A DNA stretch of 9,906 nucleotides from JBDSRX01 sp039929105 (GCA_039929105.1 JBDSRX010000006.1:1-9906), one strand, 5' to 3'; shown: positions 1 through 6,231, numbered from the stretch's first letter. Notes: generated by a model from the sequence alone, not told the origin. A program made the numbers and translations.

Positions 1-684
1 CTACAGAGTGATCTTAGAGTAAGTGGAGCAGCTACTATAGGAACAGGTGGTGATCCAGGTGGATTTTACTCACTGGAAGTCACCGGCGATGCTCTATTTA
101 ATGATCGTATTGGTATTAATGTAGCTCCAGACAATCTTTTTGCTTTAAACATTCTAGGAGACGTAAATATTAGTGGTAACTTATATGTTCAAAACGGTGG
201 AATCTGTGCAGATGGTGGATCAGGTTGTCCAGGAATTAGTCCAGGAGGGATTTATGGAGATTTAGCATATGCAGAATTTGATGTAGCTGAAAATATATTA
301 GCTAATCAAGATGTAGAGGCTGGTGATATTGTTAGTGTGCTTGAAGGTCAGCAAGAAGTTGTAAGAAAAACCTCAATTGCAAATGAATCTACAGTATTAG
401 GAATTATTTCTACAAACCCAGGTTCACTAGGAGGATATAATTTACAAGAAAGAGATGGATTTAAGAAAGTACCTTTAGTTTTAAGTGGTAGAGTTCCAGT
501 CAAAGTAACTAATGAAAACGGAGCGATTGCTGCTGGAGACGCGATTACAAGTTCTTCTACACCAGGAGTTGCAATGAAGGCCACTCTATCTAAAACAAAG
601 ATTGTTGGATATGCAATGCAAAGTTACGATGCGAATGGAGTAGGAAAGATTATTGTAATGTATCAACCAGGATATTTACCATAA
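1..684 (+). CDS. C-terminal part of a large fibre-like surface protein with a peptidase-G2-like end domain (5' partial)
   Basis: Frame 1 is open from the first base of the window to a TAA at 682-684, giving 227 visible residues, so the true start lies to the left. The GTG at 337 is internal valine, not a start. Visible residues 1-65 are short Gly/Asn/Ser-rich beta-type repeats (SLEVTGDALF, NILGDVNISGNLYV) like those of tail-fibre or beta-helix stalks. A Cys pair sits at about 69 and 76. Residues 87-227 form a compact end domain with AYAEFDVAE, DVEAGDIVSV, VLGIISTNPG, SGRVPVKV, GDAITSSSTPGVAMKA and a GKIIVMYQPG close. From memory this pattern resembles the end domains of large CPR surface proteins and, more distantly, the phi29 gp12-type self-cleaving chaperone domain (peptidase G2). 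Surface location and self-processing are inference. The family assignment is moderate; the reading frame is certain. Confidence 0.8.
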   Translation, partial: LQSDLRVSGAATIGTGGDPGGFYSLEVTGDALFNDRIGINVAPDNLFALNILGDVNISGNLYVQNGGICADGGSGCPGISPGGIYGDLAYAEFDVAENILANQDVEAGDIVSVLEGQQEVVRKTSIANESTVLGIISTNPGSLGGYNLQERDGFKKVPLVLSGRVPVKVTNENGAIAAGDAITSSSTPGVAMKATLSKTKIVGYAMQSYDANGVGKIIVMYQPGYLP

Positions 685-719
685 GAAGCACGAAATTCGA
701 ATTAAGAAATTCAAAGCAG

Positions 720-747
720 ATCCCATCGAAAGATGGGATTTCTTTTT
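720..747 (+). terminator. Rho-independent terminator of the surface-protein gene
   Basis: An 8-bp perfect stem (atcccatc, 720-727, with gatgggat, 732-739) closes a GAAA tetraloop and is followed by a T-rich run (ttctttttat). It lies 36 bp after the TAA at 684 and inside the 25-bp inverted repeat. The GNRA-type loop and U-tract make this a strong call on the + strand. Confidence 0.9.
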
Positions 748-864
748 ATGATGTCATTTCTCTTTACTCAACAAATATCTAGGCCGTGTTACAGCCTAAT
801 CATTCCGACTGATTGAATGAGTTGAAGAATCACTCTAATGTGCGAGATCCCTTGACGGAGTTTA

Positions 865-883
865 TACTGAGCTTGTCGAAGTA
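865..883. repeat. REP-like hairpin repeat, copy 1
   Basis: The 15-mer ctgagcttgtcgaag at 867-881 matches 13 of 15 bases at 6277-6291, in the same orientation. Here the core is flanked by complementary arms tact (865-868) and agta (880-883). The flanking arms of the second copy differ but still pair, so the hairpin is preserved while the sequence varies. The core resembles a dispersed palindromic element seen in many bacterial intergenic regions, from memory. Confidence 0.65.
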
Positions 884-963
884 CTCGTGATTATCCCATT
901 ATTCTTTTTGGATTTCTTAATTCGAATTTCGTGCTTAGAGCAACGGCCACTCGTAGGAGTAAT

Positions 964-1000
964 GCCTGCCCGCCCTCACGAAGTTCGAGAGCAGGCGGGT
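964..1000. repeat. GC-rich imperfect hairpin
   Basis: cccgcc (969-974) pairs with ggcggg (994-999), with inner ctc (975-977) opposite gag (988-990) and an asymmetric agca bulge. This is among the most GC-rich stretches in the window. It lies 52 bp beyond the 3' end of the minus-strand glycosyltransferase gene but has no U-tract on either strand, so it looks more like a repetitive palindrome than a normal terminator. Confidence 0.55.
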
Positions 1001-1051
1001 AACTCTGATAAATTTCAAACTGCTATGAAAGTGTTATAGGTGGTATTGTCC

Positions 1052-2605
1052 CTATTCTGCTAAAGTTTTTTCAGACCATTTAATTTTTTTAGCATGGTCT
1101 TGTCCAAGCATCATTCTAGTTGTTGCTTCCACAAAGGGAAGGAAACTGAATGTAAGCAGAGAAACAATATTTAAAGGTAATTCAATTATTAGAAGCAAAG
1201 CTAGTTTAAAGTAGCTCATTTTTTTAGGCTTTGGTGGAATTAATAAAATCTTTAATATAGCTGTAGGTATTAAAAATATACTAGTTATATTCAAAATAGT
1301 AGATATCATCCTAGGTGCAGTAAATGAAATTACATAATTATCCAACTCGTGGTTTAAGAATAAAAGAATTGGTAAACCAAAAGCAATTAAATAACCAATA
1401 ACTTTACTTAATACAAACACTTCAACTAAATGAATTGCTTTTGTAAGTCTTTCTATAAAACTAATCTTAGATGTAGAAAATATAGTCTTAATTCCGATTG
1501 GAAAGCTTATTACACCCCATCCCCATCTTAAGTACTGCTTATACTGGTCGAAGTGATTTTTAATGTATTTAGGGTCGTATATCGCGTCGGCAGAAAGTGG
1601 AATAAAGAATACTTCACAATGCCAGTCTGCGTTTAGAAGCATATACGGTCGCCAATAGAATGTTGTGTCGTCAATTCCTAAAGATGTATCCCAGTAATTT
1701 ACTTTCTTCATTAAGTCTAAGCTTAATGTATAACAAGAAAAAGTCTCTCTTCTATTTCTCTCCATAACAGAGGAGGCAAGGATGGGAATTGTTAAACTGA
1801 TTGAAAGTATTCTTATAAATAGAGGAACATCCCAATAGTTATTATTAAATGTATAGACAGCTGTTTGATAGTACTTTTGTGCTCTTTTTTCTGCTGTTAA
1901 CCATTTATAGGCAAGTGCTGCAAAGTATTCTTTATGAAATGTAATATCTCCATCTGGTGCAGTTATTAAAAAGTCTTTAATATCTTCACCTCTTCTTTCT
2001 AGTTCTTCAACAGAGTTTTTTGCACCCCAAGTTCTATTTGCAGCTGCACCAATAGCTTCTCCTTGAATTCCATCTGGATGTGTATAACACATTAGTCTAT
2101 CTTCAAAAAAATCTCCAAAATCTCTTTTGAGATATTCACCTCTTTTTGCATATTCGGGATCTTTTAAAGCTTTTCTTTCTTCTATAGAAACAGTTAAGTA
2201 TAGAAGTTCTTTAGGATAATTTTGTGCCATTATTCCTTTAATAGTTCTTGCAAGAATATCGTAACTTTCACCATAGTTTGCAATAACTATTAATTGTTTA
2301 GGAAAAAAATGTTCTTTAATTTGTTCTGGGTCTGGAAGTATAGCTTTATCTAATTTTTTACATTCTTCTAACCAATTCTTTCTTAATGCTATTCTATATT
2401 TAAAGAAGCCAATAGTTCCTCCAATAGTTACTATTAAAGCTCTAAATAACCAGTAAACAGAAAGAACAATAATAAAGTTGATTACAAGCAATGGAGCAGA
2501 GTTACTTCCAATGATTGGTAGAAGTATTAGAAACCACATTAAGAATCCTGGAATAATTTCCAAAACTCTTTGTAAAAAATCACCTAAGTGCCATTTATTT
2601 TCCAT
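1052..2605 (-). CDS. Processive-type GT2 membrane glycosyltransferase (cellulose/hyaluronan synthase-like fold)
   Basis: This 517-aa protein likely polymerises or transfers an activated sugar at the inner face of the membrane, as its family does; the sugar and acceptor cannot be read. Two hydrophobic segments (about 15-35 and 38-65) precede a cytoplasmic GT2 domain. Its opening strand is QLIVIANYGES (104-114), followed by AQNYP (127-131). The DxD-type metal/nucleotide motif is D218-G-D220, a D312-D313 pair occupies the catalytic-base region, and Q357-Y-L-R-W361 is an exact QxxRW motif, the hallmark of processive GT2 enzymes. Three more hydrophobic segments follow (about 390-417, 433-456, 466-490). 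The length suits the family, and the stop is TAG. It lies 47 bp after the LysM-M23 gene on the same strand, suggesting a wall or surface-polysaccharide role. Confidence 0.88.
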   Translation of the reverse strand: MENKWHLGDFLQRVLEIIPGFLMWFLILLPIIGSNSAPLLVINFIIVLSVYWLFRALIVTIGGTIGFFKYRIALRKNWLEECKKLDKAILPDPEQIKEHFFPKQLIVIANYGESYDILARTIKGIMAQNYPKELLYLTVSIEERKALKDPEYAKRGEYLKRDFGDFFEDRLMCYTHPDGIQGEAIGAAANRTWGAKNSVEELERRGEDIKDFLITAPDGDITFHKEYFAALAYKWLTAEKRAQKYYQTAVYTFNNNYWDVPLFIRILSISLTIPILASSVMERNRRETFSCYTLSLDLMKKVNYWDTSLGIDDTTFYWRPYMLLNADWHCEVFFIPLSADAIYDPKYIKNHFDQYKQYLRWGWGVISFPIGIKTIFSTSKISFIERLTKAIHLVEVFVLSKVIGYLIAFGLPILLFLNHELDNYVISFTAPRMISTILNITSIFLIPTAILKILLIPPKPKKMSYFKLALLLIIELPLNIVSLLTFSFLPFVEATTRMMLGQDHAKKIKWSEKTLAE

Positions 2606-2610
2606 ATATA

Positions 2611-2616
2611 ATTATA
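2611..2616 (-). promoter_or_regulatory. Consensus -10 box very close to the glycosyltransferase start
   Basis: On the minus strand TATAAT occupies 2616-2611, with only five bases between it and the ATG at 2605-2603. Transcription starting at the usual distance from a -10 would begin at or within a base or two of the ATG, implying a leaderless mRNA. No good -35 is visible at 16-18 bp. Such hexamers occur by chance in AT-rich DNA, so this is suggestive only. Confidence 0.4.
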
Positions 2617-2652
2617 ACATTTTTGTCACATTCTATATATTCCTACTATATC

Positions 2653-3774
2653 TTAGAAAGGTACGTAAGGTTCTGGGTCTACAGCTACATTATCTTTAAA
2701 TAGACTTAAATGCAAGTGGACACCAGTGCTATTTCCTGTAGTTCCCATAAACATAATCAATTGTCCTTGCTCTACATGATCTCCTTTTTTAACCCAAATA
2801 TCACCATTTCCATGGTAATAGTGACTTACAATTCCCCCTCCGTGATCTATTCTTACATTATATCCTTCTCCAAATTCAGACCATCCGGCATAAACTACAA
2901 TTCCACTAGCAATAGCAGAAATTGGACATCCTGGCCACATAGCTAAATCAATTCCATTATGATAAAAAAGAAATCCTCTAGATTCTGTATAACCAACACA
3001 TCTTGAATCCTGTAATGGATTAGTAAATACACCAACTGGTATATCTGCTAATGCACCAATACCATTACTCTTTAAGTTTCCATCTGGTATAAATAATTTC
3101 TGCCCTTGAGTTAATGCATATGGTGCAGAAAGATTATTAAATTGTTCGATATTAAATTTGTTTGCCTCATCGTTTGTAAGACTTGCTGTATTAATAATAC
3201 TATCAATTGTATCTCCAGCTTTTACTTCGTATAAAACTCCATTAATTTCTGGAATTATTAATACACTTCCTTCATCGAGTTTTCCAGTGAGAATAGATTC
3301 TATGCTTAAGGATTTAACATTTGCCCATTTAATTGTGTCTGCAGTTATTCCAAATTGTGTAGAGACAGAATTTAATGTATCTCCTGTTTTAACTGTATAT
3401 CTTTGAGTATTTACTCCAAGACCAAAATCGTTAGATTGAGCAACTGTTTGTAAAGATCCACCTTGTTCTAATAGATCATAAGAACCAACAATATTGTTAG
3501 CTTTATCTATTCCATTAGCACTGGCTTCTATTCTAGAAAACAATCCAAATACAACAATACTAATAGTTATAAATATAAGCACTACATGAGAAATATTCTT
3601 GTATGCATCGCTTCTTCCCCAAAATAATTTACTAACTAATCTAGATTTACTTTTACTCACCATACTAGATGTATTTCTAGAAATTTTTATTGCAACATCT
3701 CTAGATGCATTAATCCTTTTTTGCATTTGAAGTTCTTCTGGTGGTTTTTGTTTTATAAAAACAACTCTTTTCAT
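2653..3774 (-). CDS. Membrane-anchored LysM-LysM-M23 peptidoglycan endopeptidase
   Basis: A 373-aa cell-wall hydrolase that should cleave peptide cross-links in peptidoglycan. A strongly basic N-terminal tail (about 1-60, many K/R) precedes one TM helix (about 62-80), placing the rest outside. Two LysM modules follow: about 125-175 (RYTVKTGDTLNSV) and about 181-230 (LYEVKAGDTIDSI). The M23/LytM domain spans about 248-373. Its zinc ligands are H272 and D276 (HNGID) and H355, with H353 in HLH and H318/H321 in HYYHG as catalytic partners. GTTGNSTGVHLHL is the classic end motif, so the enzyme looks active. The start codon overlaps the stop of the upstream glutaredoxin gene (TAATG), implying translational coupling. 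No Shine-Dalgarno motif precedes it. The unusually long basic cytoplasmic tail is of unknown purpose. Confidence 0.93.
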   Translation of the reverse strand: MKRVVFIKQKPPEELQMQKRINASRDVAIKISRNTSSMVSKSKSRLVSKLFWGRSDAYKNISHVVLIFITISIVVFGLFSRIEASANGIDKANNIVGSYDLLEQGGSLQTVAQSNDFGLGVNTQRYTVKTGDTLNSVSTQFGITADTIKWANVKSLSIESILTGKLDEGSVLIIPEINGVLYEVKAGDTIDSIINTASLTNDEANKFNIEQFNNLSAPYALTQGQKLFIPDGNLKSNGIGALADIPVGVFTNPLQDSRCVGYTESRGFLFYHNGIDLAMWPGCPISAIASGIVVYAGWSEFGEGYNVRIDHGGGIVSHYYHGNGDIWVKKGDHVEQGQLIMFMGTTGNSTGVHLHLSLFKDNVAVDPEPYVPF

Positions 3775-4031
3775 TATTTAAAAGTTTCAGTTAATTCTTG
3801 CCAAGATGGTTCGACTAATATTATTTGTTTATCGTCCTCAGATTGAATAACTATAGTTGGCACACTTCTATAACCATTATTAATACTTATTACTTCTGCA
3901 GCAGCGTATTCATCCTCATCTATGTTTATAGTTTCGGAAATATTTATGTTATTTTCTTCAAAGAATTGAGCTGCCATAAAACAATCGCGGCAGAAAGTGC
4001 TTTTGTATACTTTTATACTCTTATATTTCAT
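3774..4031 (-). CDS. Glutaredoxin-family thiol oxidoreductase, mycoredoxin-like
   Basis: An 85-aa single-domain thioredoxin-fold protein, the usual size for a glutaredoxin. The redox motif is C14-R-D-C17, placed after the first beta strand (KVYKSTFCRDC). The cis-proline loop is SVP58T with preceding NNGYR, and the C-terminal part has LVEPSWQEL. The AAEV...NNGYRSVPT pattern recalls the actinobacterial Mrx1 mycoredoxins from memory. It should reduce disulfides or mixed disulfides in the cytoplasm, since no signal peptide is visible; the thiol cofactor is unknown. It is translationally coupled (TAATG) to the M23 hydrolase. Its start lies 16 bp downstream of a hairpin terminator, leaving little room for an independent promoter, and no Shine-Dalgarno motif is present. 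Confidence 0.88.
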   Translation of the reverse strand: MKYKSIKVYKSTFCRDCFMAAQFFEENNINISETINIDEDEYAAAEVISINNGYRSVPTIVIQSEDDKQIILVEPSWQELTETFK

Positions 4032-4047
4032 GGATTAGGGTTGAAGA

Positions 4048-4077
4048 AAGGGAATTCCGTTTTCGCGGAATTCCCTT
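4048..4077 (-). terminator. Hairpin terminator or attenuator between lemA and the glutaredoxin gene
   Basis: A perfect 12-bp stem (4048-4059 with 4066-4077) closes a six-base loop. On the minus strand it is followed by TTTCTTC, a weak U-tract. It lies 8 bp after the lemA stop and 16 bp before the glutaredoxin ATG. The stem is convincing, but the weak tail suggests partial read-through into the glutaredoxin-M23 pair. Confidence 0.75.
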
Positions 4078-4085
4078 GGTCTATA

Positions 4086-4664
4086 TTAGAATTGAACTTT
4101 TACGTTTTCTCTCTCTTCAGCATTTGATACTTCAAAGAATTTTCTTGGCATTATCTTAAAGAAACCAGCGATTACGCTATTAGGAAATGTAGTGATCTTT
4201 AAATTTAAATCTCTAACTGTTCCGTTGTAATATCTTCTTGCAGATTCTAAGTCAGTCTCGATTTCTTGTAATGCAGTTTGTAACTTCATAAAGTTCTCGT
4301 TAGACTTTAATTCTGGATAATTCTCAGCTACAGCAAATAAAGTTTTAAGTGTAGATCTAAGTTCTCCTTCCATTTGTCCTAACTTCTCTGGATCAGATCC
4401 AGCATTCATCATTCCGGATCTTAATGCAGCAACTTTTTCAAAAATTCCACTTTCTTGTTTTGCATAACCTTTAACAGTTTCCACAAGATTAGGAATTAAA
4501 TCGAATCTCTTTTTAAGTTGAACATCAATTCCGCTCCAAGCTTCATCAATAAGAACATTTAAGCTTCTTAAAGAGTTATAAATACCTAAAACCAAAATCG
4601 CAACAACTCCTGCTATTACTGCAAAAATGCAAAGACAGGCAAGTAGAATAGCTAATATGTCCAT
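4086..4664 (-). CDS. lemA: LemA family membrane protein
   Basis: A 192-aa protein, the usual length for LemA. One N-terminal TM helix (about 2-27) is followed by a helical-bundle domain. Signature blocks are clear: YNSLRSL (29-35), DEAWSGIDVQLKKRFDLIPN (40-59) and continuing VETVKGYAKQE (61-71), YPELKSNENF (116-125), ARRYYNGTVRDLN (142-154) and a terminal FP...FF region. LemA proteins are widespread and common in CPR genomes; their biochemical role is not settled. It is transcribed divergently from the six-TM protein at 4818. A promoter-like pair lies upstream and a hairpin terminator follows 8 bp after its stop. No Shine-Dalgarno motif precedes the ATG. Confidence 0.96.
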   Translation of the reverse strand: MDILAILLACLCIFAVIAGVVAILVLGIYNSLRSLNVLIDEAWSGIDVQLKKRFDLIPNLVETVKGYAKQESGIFEKVAALRSGMMNAGSDPEKLGQMEGELRSTLKTLFAVAENYPELKSNENFMKLQTALQEIETDLESARRYYNGTVRDLNLKITTFPNSVIAGFFKIMPRKFFEVSNAEERENVKVQF

Positions 4665-4692
4665 ATCAATACTTTAATAAATATATGATTTC

Positions 4693-4721
4693 ATTATAGT
4701 TCACTAAAATAATATCTGCAA
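4693..4721 (-). promoter_or_regulatory. Predicted promoter of lemA
   Basis: On the minus strand TTGCAG (4721-4716) is followed by a 17-bp spacer and a consensus TATAAT (4698-4693). The expected start near 4686 gives a leader of about 22 nt before the ATG at 4664. The -10 is perfect and the spacing ideal; the -35 matches only three of six consensus bases. Confidence 0.5.
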
Positions 4722-4759
4722 TAATATAAAAAACGAAGAGATTTCTTTAAAAACAATAC

Positions 4760-4789
4760 TGGACTTTATATCTAAGAATTTTATATAAT
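4760..4789 (+). promoter_or_regulatory. Predicted promoter of the six-TM protein gene
   Basis: TGGACT (4760-4765), an 18-bp spacer and consensus TATAAT (4784-4789) precede the ATG at 4818. The predicted transcript start, near 4796, leaves a leader of about 22 nt. It mirrors the opposed lemA promoter across a 153-bp AT-rich divergent region. Hexamers of this kind are common in AT-rich DNA, so the call rests on position and spacing. Confidence 0.45.
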
Positions 4790-4817
4790 CATTTATATAT
4801 CTATTAACTTATTAAGA

Positions 4818-5702
4818 ATGTTAGAAAGTTTCAAGTTAAAACAATCATGGTTATATTTATTTAAAGAGAAGAACTGGATTCAAAAATTATTAATACCTAT
4901 AGTACCTGGAGTTGTTTTTGTAATTTTATTAGGTCTTGTTACTGTACCTGCTTTATTCCTAACTGCATTTGCAGATAGCCCTTCCACTGCTTCTAAATTA
5001 TCAAATTTAGGCGGAGTAGTTGGTCCAGTAGTATTACTTTGTTTTTGTTGTGTATTAGTTGTTTACAGCATCATTATGTCTGTAATTAGTACATGGTATC
5101 AATATGAATACACTCAAGTTACTTTAGAAAATAGAGAAAGTAATTTAATTACAAAACAAAATAAAATGGATGTAATTAAGAAGGCAGGAAAACTTCTATT
5201 AGTAAATGCCATTTACAATATACCTACATTTGTAATAGTTGGATTATTATATGTTGTAATGCTTTTAGCAGGAACAGTAAGACCAAATAGCTATATGTAT
5301 GGTTATACACCTAGTTCTTCATTATCTTCAGGAGGATTATTAGTTTCTTGTTTACTATTCTTTATTATTATTTTTGTAGTAGTACCTTATAACTTTTACT
5401 TTGTTCAAACAGCTAAAGTTAGACTAATTAAAACTAATACTTTTAGAGAAGCATTTAGAATAAGAACAATTCTAGAAACAGTAAAAAAGAATTTTAAAAG
5501 ATTAAGTGTTTTCTTAGGCATTTTATTTGTATATATTGTTGGCTATGGAGTAATTAGCTTTGGATTAAGCATTTTAGGAGTTATTCCATTAATTGGACTT
5601 TGTTTAATTCCATTTCAAATTGTTTTAAGTGTAGCAATTTGGTACTTTGGAATATTTGTTTACCCTTATATGGTTGGATTGGTTTATAAAGAAATTAAAT
5701 AA
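4818..5702 (+). CDS. Six-TM integral membrane protein, DUF4013-like
   Basis: A 294-aa very hydrophobic protein with about six membrane segments (roughly 23-51, 66-92, 126-152, 172-198, 229-252, 255-282). An amphipathic N-terminus (FKLKQSWLYLFKEKNWIQKLL) leads into TM1. A basic loop, FREAFRIRTILETVKKNFKR (209-228), precedes TM5, and the end VYPYMVGLVYKEIK suggests a short tail. The order W-x-x-KLL start, basic REAFR...I loop and P-x-x-G-L-x-Y end resembles DUF4013 membrane proteins; that match is from memory and only moderate. No catalytic motif is visible, so no function is proposed. It is divergent from lemA and ends in its own strong terminator, making it a single-gene unit. Confidence 0.85.
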   Translation: MLESFKLKQSWLYLFKEKNWIQKLLIPIVPGVVFVILLGLVTVPALFLTAFADSPSTASKLSNLGGVVGPVVLLCFCCVLVVYSIIMSVISTWYQYEYTQVTLENRESNLITKQNKMDVIKKAGKLLLVNAIYNIPTFVIVGLLYVVMLLAGTVRPNSYMYGYTPSSSLSSGGLLVSCLLFFIIIFVVVPYNFYFVQTAKVRLIKTNTFREAFRIRTILETVKKNFKRLSVFLGILFVYIVGYGVISFGLSILGVIPLIGLCLIPFQIVLSVAIWYFGIFVYPYMVGLVYKEIK

Positions 5703-5722
5703 TGTTACATAATATTTAAACC

Positions 5723-5755
5723 AAAGCCCCGATTAATAATTGGGGCTTTTCTTTT
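5723..5755 (+). terminator. Strong rho-independent terminator abutting the next start codon
   Basis: aaagcccc (5723-5730) pairs with ggggcttt (5742-5749); inside it G5731-T5741 wobble and ATT/AAT extend the stem to 12 bp around a three-base loop. The U-tract is TTTTCTTTT (5747-5755). It follows the six-TM gene's stop by 20 bp. The last T is immediately next to the ATG at 5756. Confidence 0.92.
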
Positions 5756-6199
5756 ATGAAAAATGAAAAAGAACAAGAATATACATATGATCGAATAGCA
5801 CACGAAATTATTAGTGATATCAATGTTACAATGGGTTCTTCCGCTGTACTGGCTTTAAGTTTTATTCTAATGACAGTACTGATTGCTGATCCCACCATCG
5901 GATTTGAGGAACTATCTACCAAATTGAAGATTAGTGTTCCAATAGTAAGTACCTTATTATCAAGTTTATTAAGCGGTATTTACCATGTAGAAAAATTTTA
6001 TAAGAAGAAAAGCTTACGGACATATGTTCAATTAATGCTCAGAAATAATGAAGTTAATGCTTCTCAGTACTTTACGGGTTTAAATAAATTTTCATTAATA
6101 AAAATCTTTGCAATTTTAAGAAGTCATTTAGATCATTCAGGATTTAAAGATGAGAGTGACTACTTGGCTGAAATGGTTTCTAAAATATTAGAATCCTAA
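5756..6199 (+). CDS. Hypothetical protein with two predicted TM helices
   Basis: I do not recognise this 147-aa protein. A charged N-terminus (MKNEKEQEYTYDRIAHEI) is followed by hydrophobic segments at about 28-44 and 59-76. The rest is a mostly helical cytoplasmic-type tail with a basic stretch (FYKKKSLRTY) and SHLDHSGFKDESDYL near the end. The first ATG starts at the base right after the preceding terminator's U-tract, so there is no room for a leader unless transcription reads through or starts upstream of the hairpin. The next in-frame Met is residue 26, directly before TM1, which would remove the charged N-terminus. Part of the gene (about 5840-5930) uses codons such as CTG, CCC, ACC and ATC more than its neighbours do, a mild hint of different history. 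Confidence 0.7.
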   Translation: MKNEKEQEYTYDRIAHEIISDINVTMGSSAVLALSFILMTVLIADPTIGFEELSTKLKISVPIVSTLLSSLLSGIYHVEKFYKKKSLRTYVQLMLRNNEVNASQYFTGLNKFSLIKIFAILRSHLDHSGFKDESDYLAEMVSKILES

Positions 6200-6207
6200 A
6201 ACTAGTC

Positions 6208-6231
6208 TGATTAATCATTTTAAAGTATAAT
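6208..6231 (+). promoter_or_regulatory. Possible aspS promoter region: palindrome plus -10 box
   Basis: A perfect 10-bp palindrome tgattaatca (6208-6217) sits 8 bp before a consensus TATAAT (6226-6231). No good -35 is visible at 16-18 bp. Start near 6238 would give an 85-nt leader containing the REP-like hairpin before the aspS ATG at 6323. The palindrome lies where a repressor could overlap the promoter spacer, but no regulator is known. Confidence 0.3.

Larger units (their letters stand above)
686..936. repeat. Perfect 25-bp inverted repeat (arms 686-710 and 912-936)
   Basis: The 25 bases at 686-710 are the exact reverse complement of 912-936; the match stops at 711/911 and 685/937. Each arm contains the 10-bp palindrome aattcgaatt. 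The arms enclose 201 bp and begin one base after the TAA of the upstream gene. The two bases outside the arms are AG on both sides (684-685 and 937-938), which is too short to count as a target-site duplication. The arrangement fits a MITE-like element of 251 bp or two opposed copies of a dispersed repeat. Confidence 0.85.
685..1051. other. Non-coding repeat island between convergent genes
   Basis: These 367 bases lie between the 3' ends of the surface protein (+) and the glycosyltransferase (-), and no convincing reading frame crosses them. They are visibly richer in G and C than the flanking genes, especially 780-1000. They contain a rho-independent terminator, two arms of a perfect 25-bp inverted repeat, a REP-like hairpin and a GC-rich hairpin, each listed separately. 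The stretch at 801-856 (cattccgact ... tgagttgaagaatc ... gagatccc) resembles the dispersed intergenic repeat seen in many bacterial genomes with a core like TCATTCTGAGCGAAG; that likeness is from memory. Confidence 0.7.

Noticed and set aside
337..684. A 115-aa protein starting with GTG at 337
   Set aside because: The frame is open without a stop to the window edge and the upstream residues continue the same beta-repeat and domain pattern, so this is the tail of a larger gene.
785..890. tRNA or structured RNA gene in the island
   Set aside because: No cloverleaf, CCA end or T-loop GTTCRA arrangement can be formed; the sequence resembles degenerate dispersed repeats.
685..1051. CRISPR array
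   Set aside because: The repeats are inverted and dissimilar, with no regularly spaced direct repeats or spacers.
3825..4127. Plus-strand reading frame across the glutaredoxin region
   Set aside because: It is a shadow of the glutaredoxin and the lemA end and would translate through a terminator hairpin; the minus-strand proteins have clear family motifs.
5756..6199. SLATT-type or other named defence effector
   Set aside because: Only the two-TM layout is shared; no diagnostic motif or defence partner gene is next to it.
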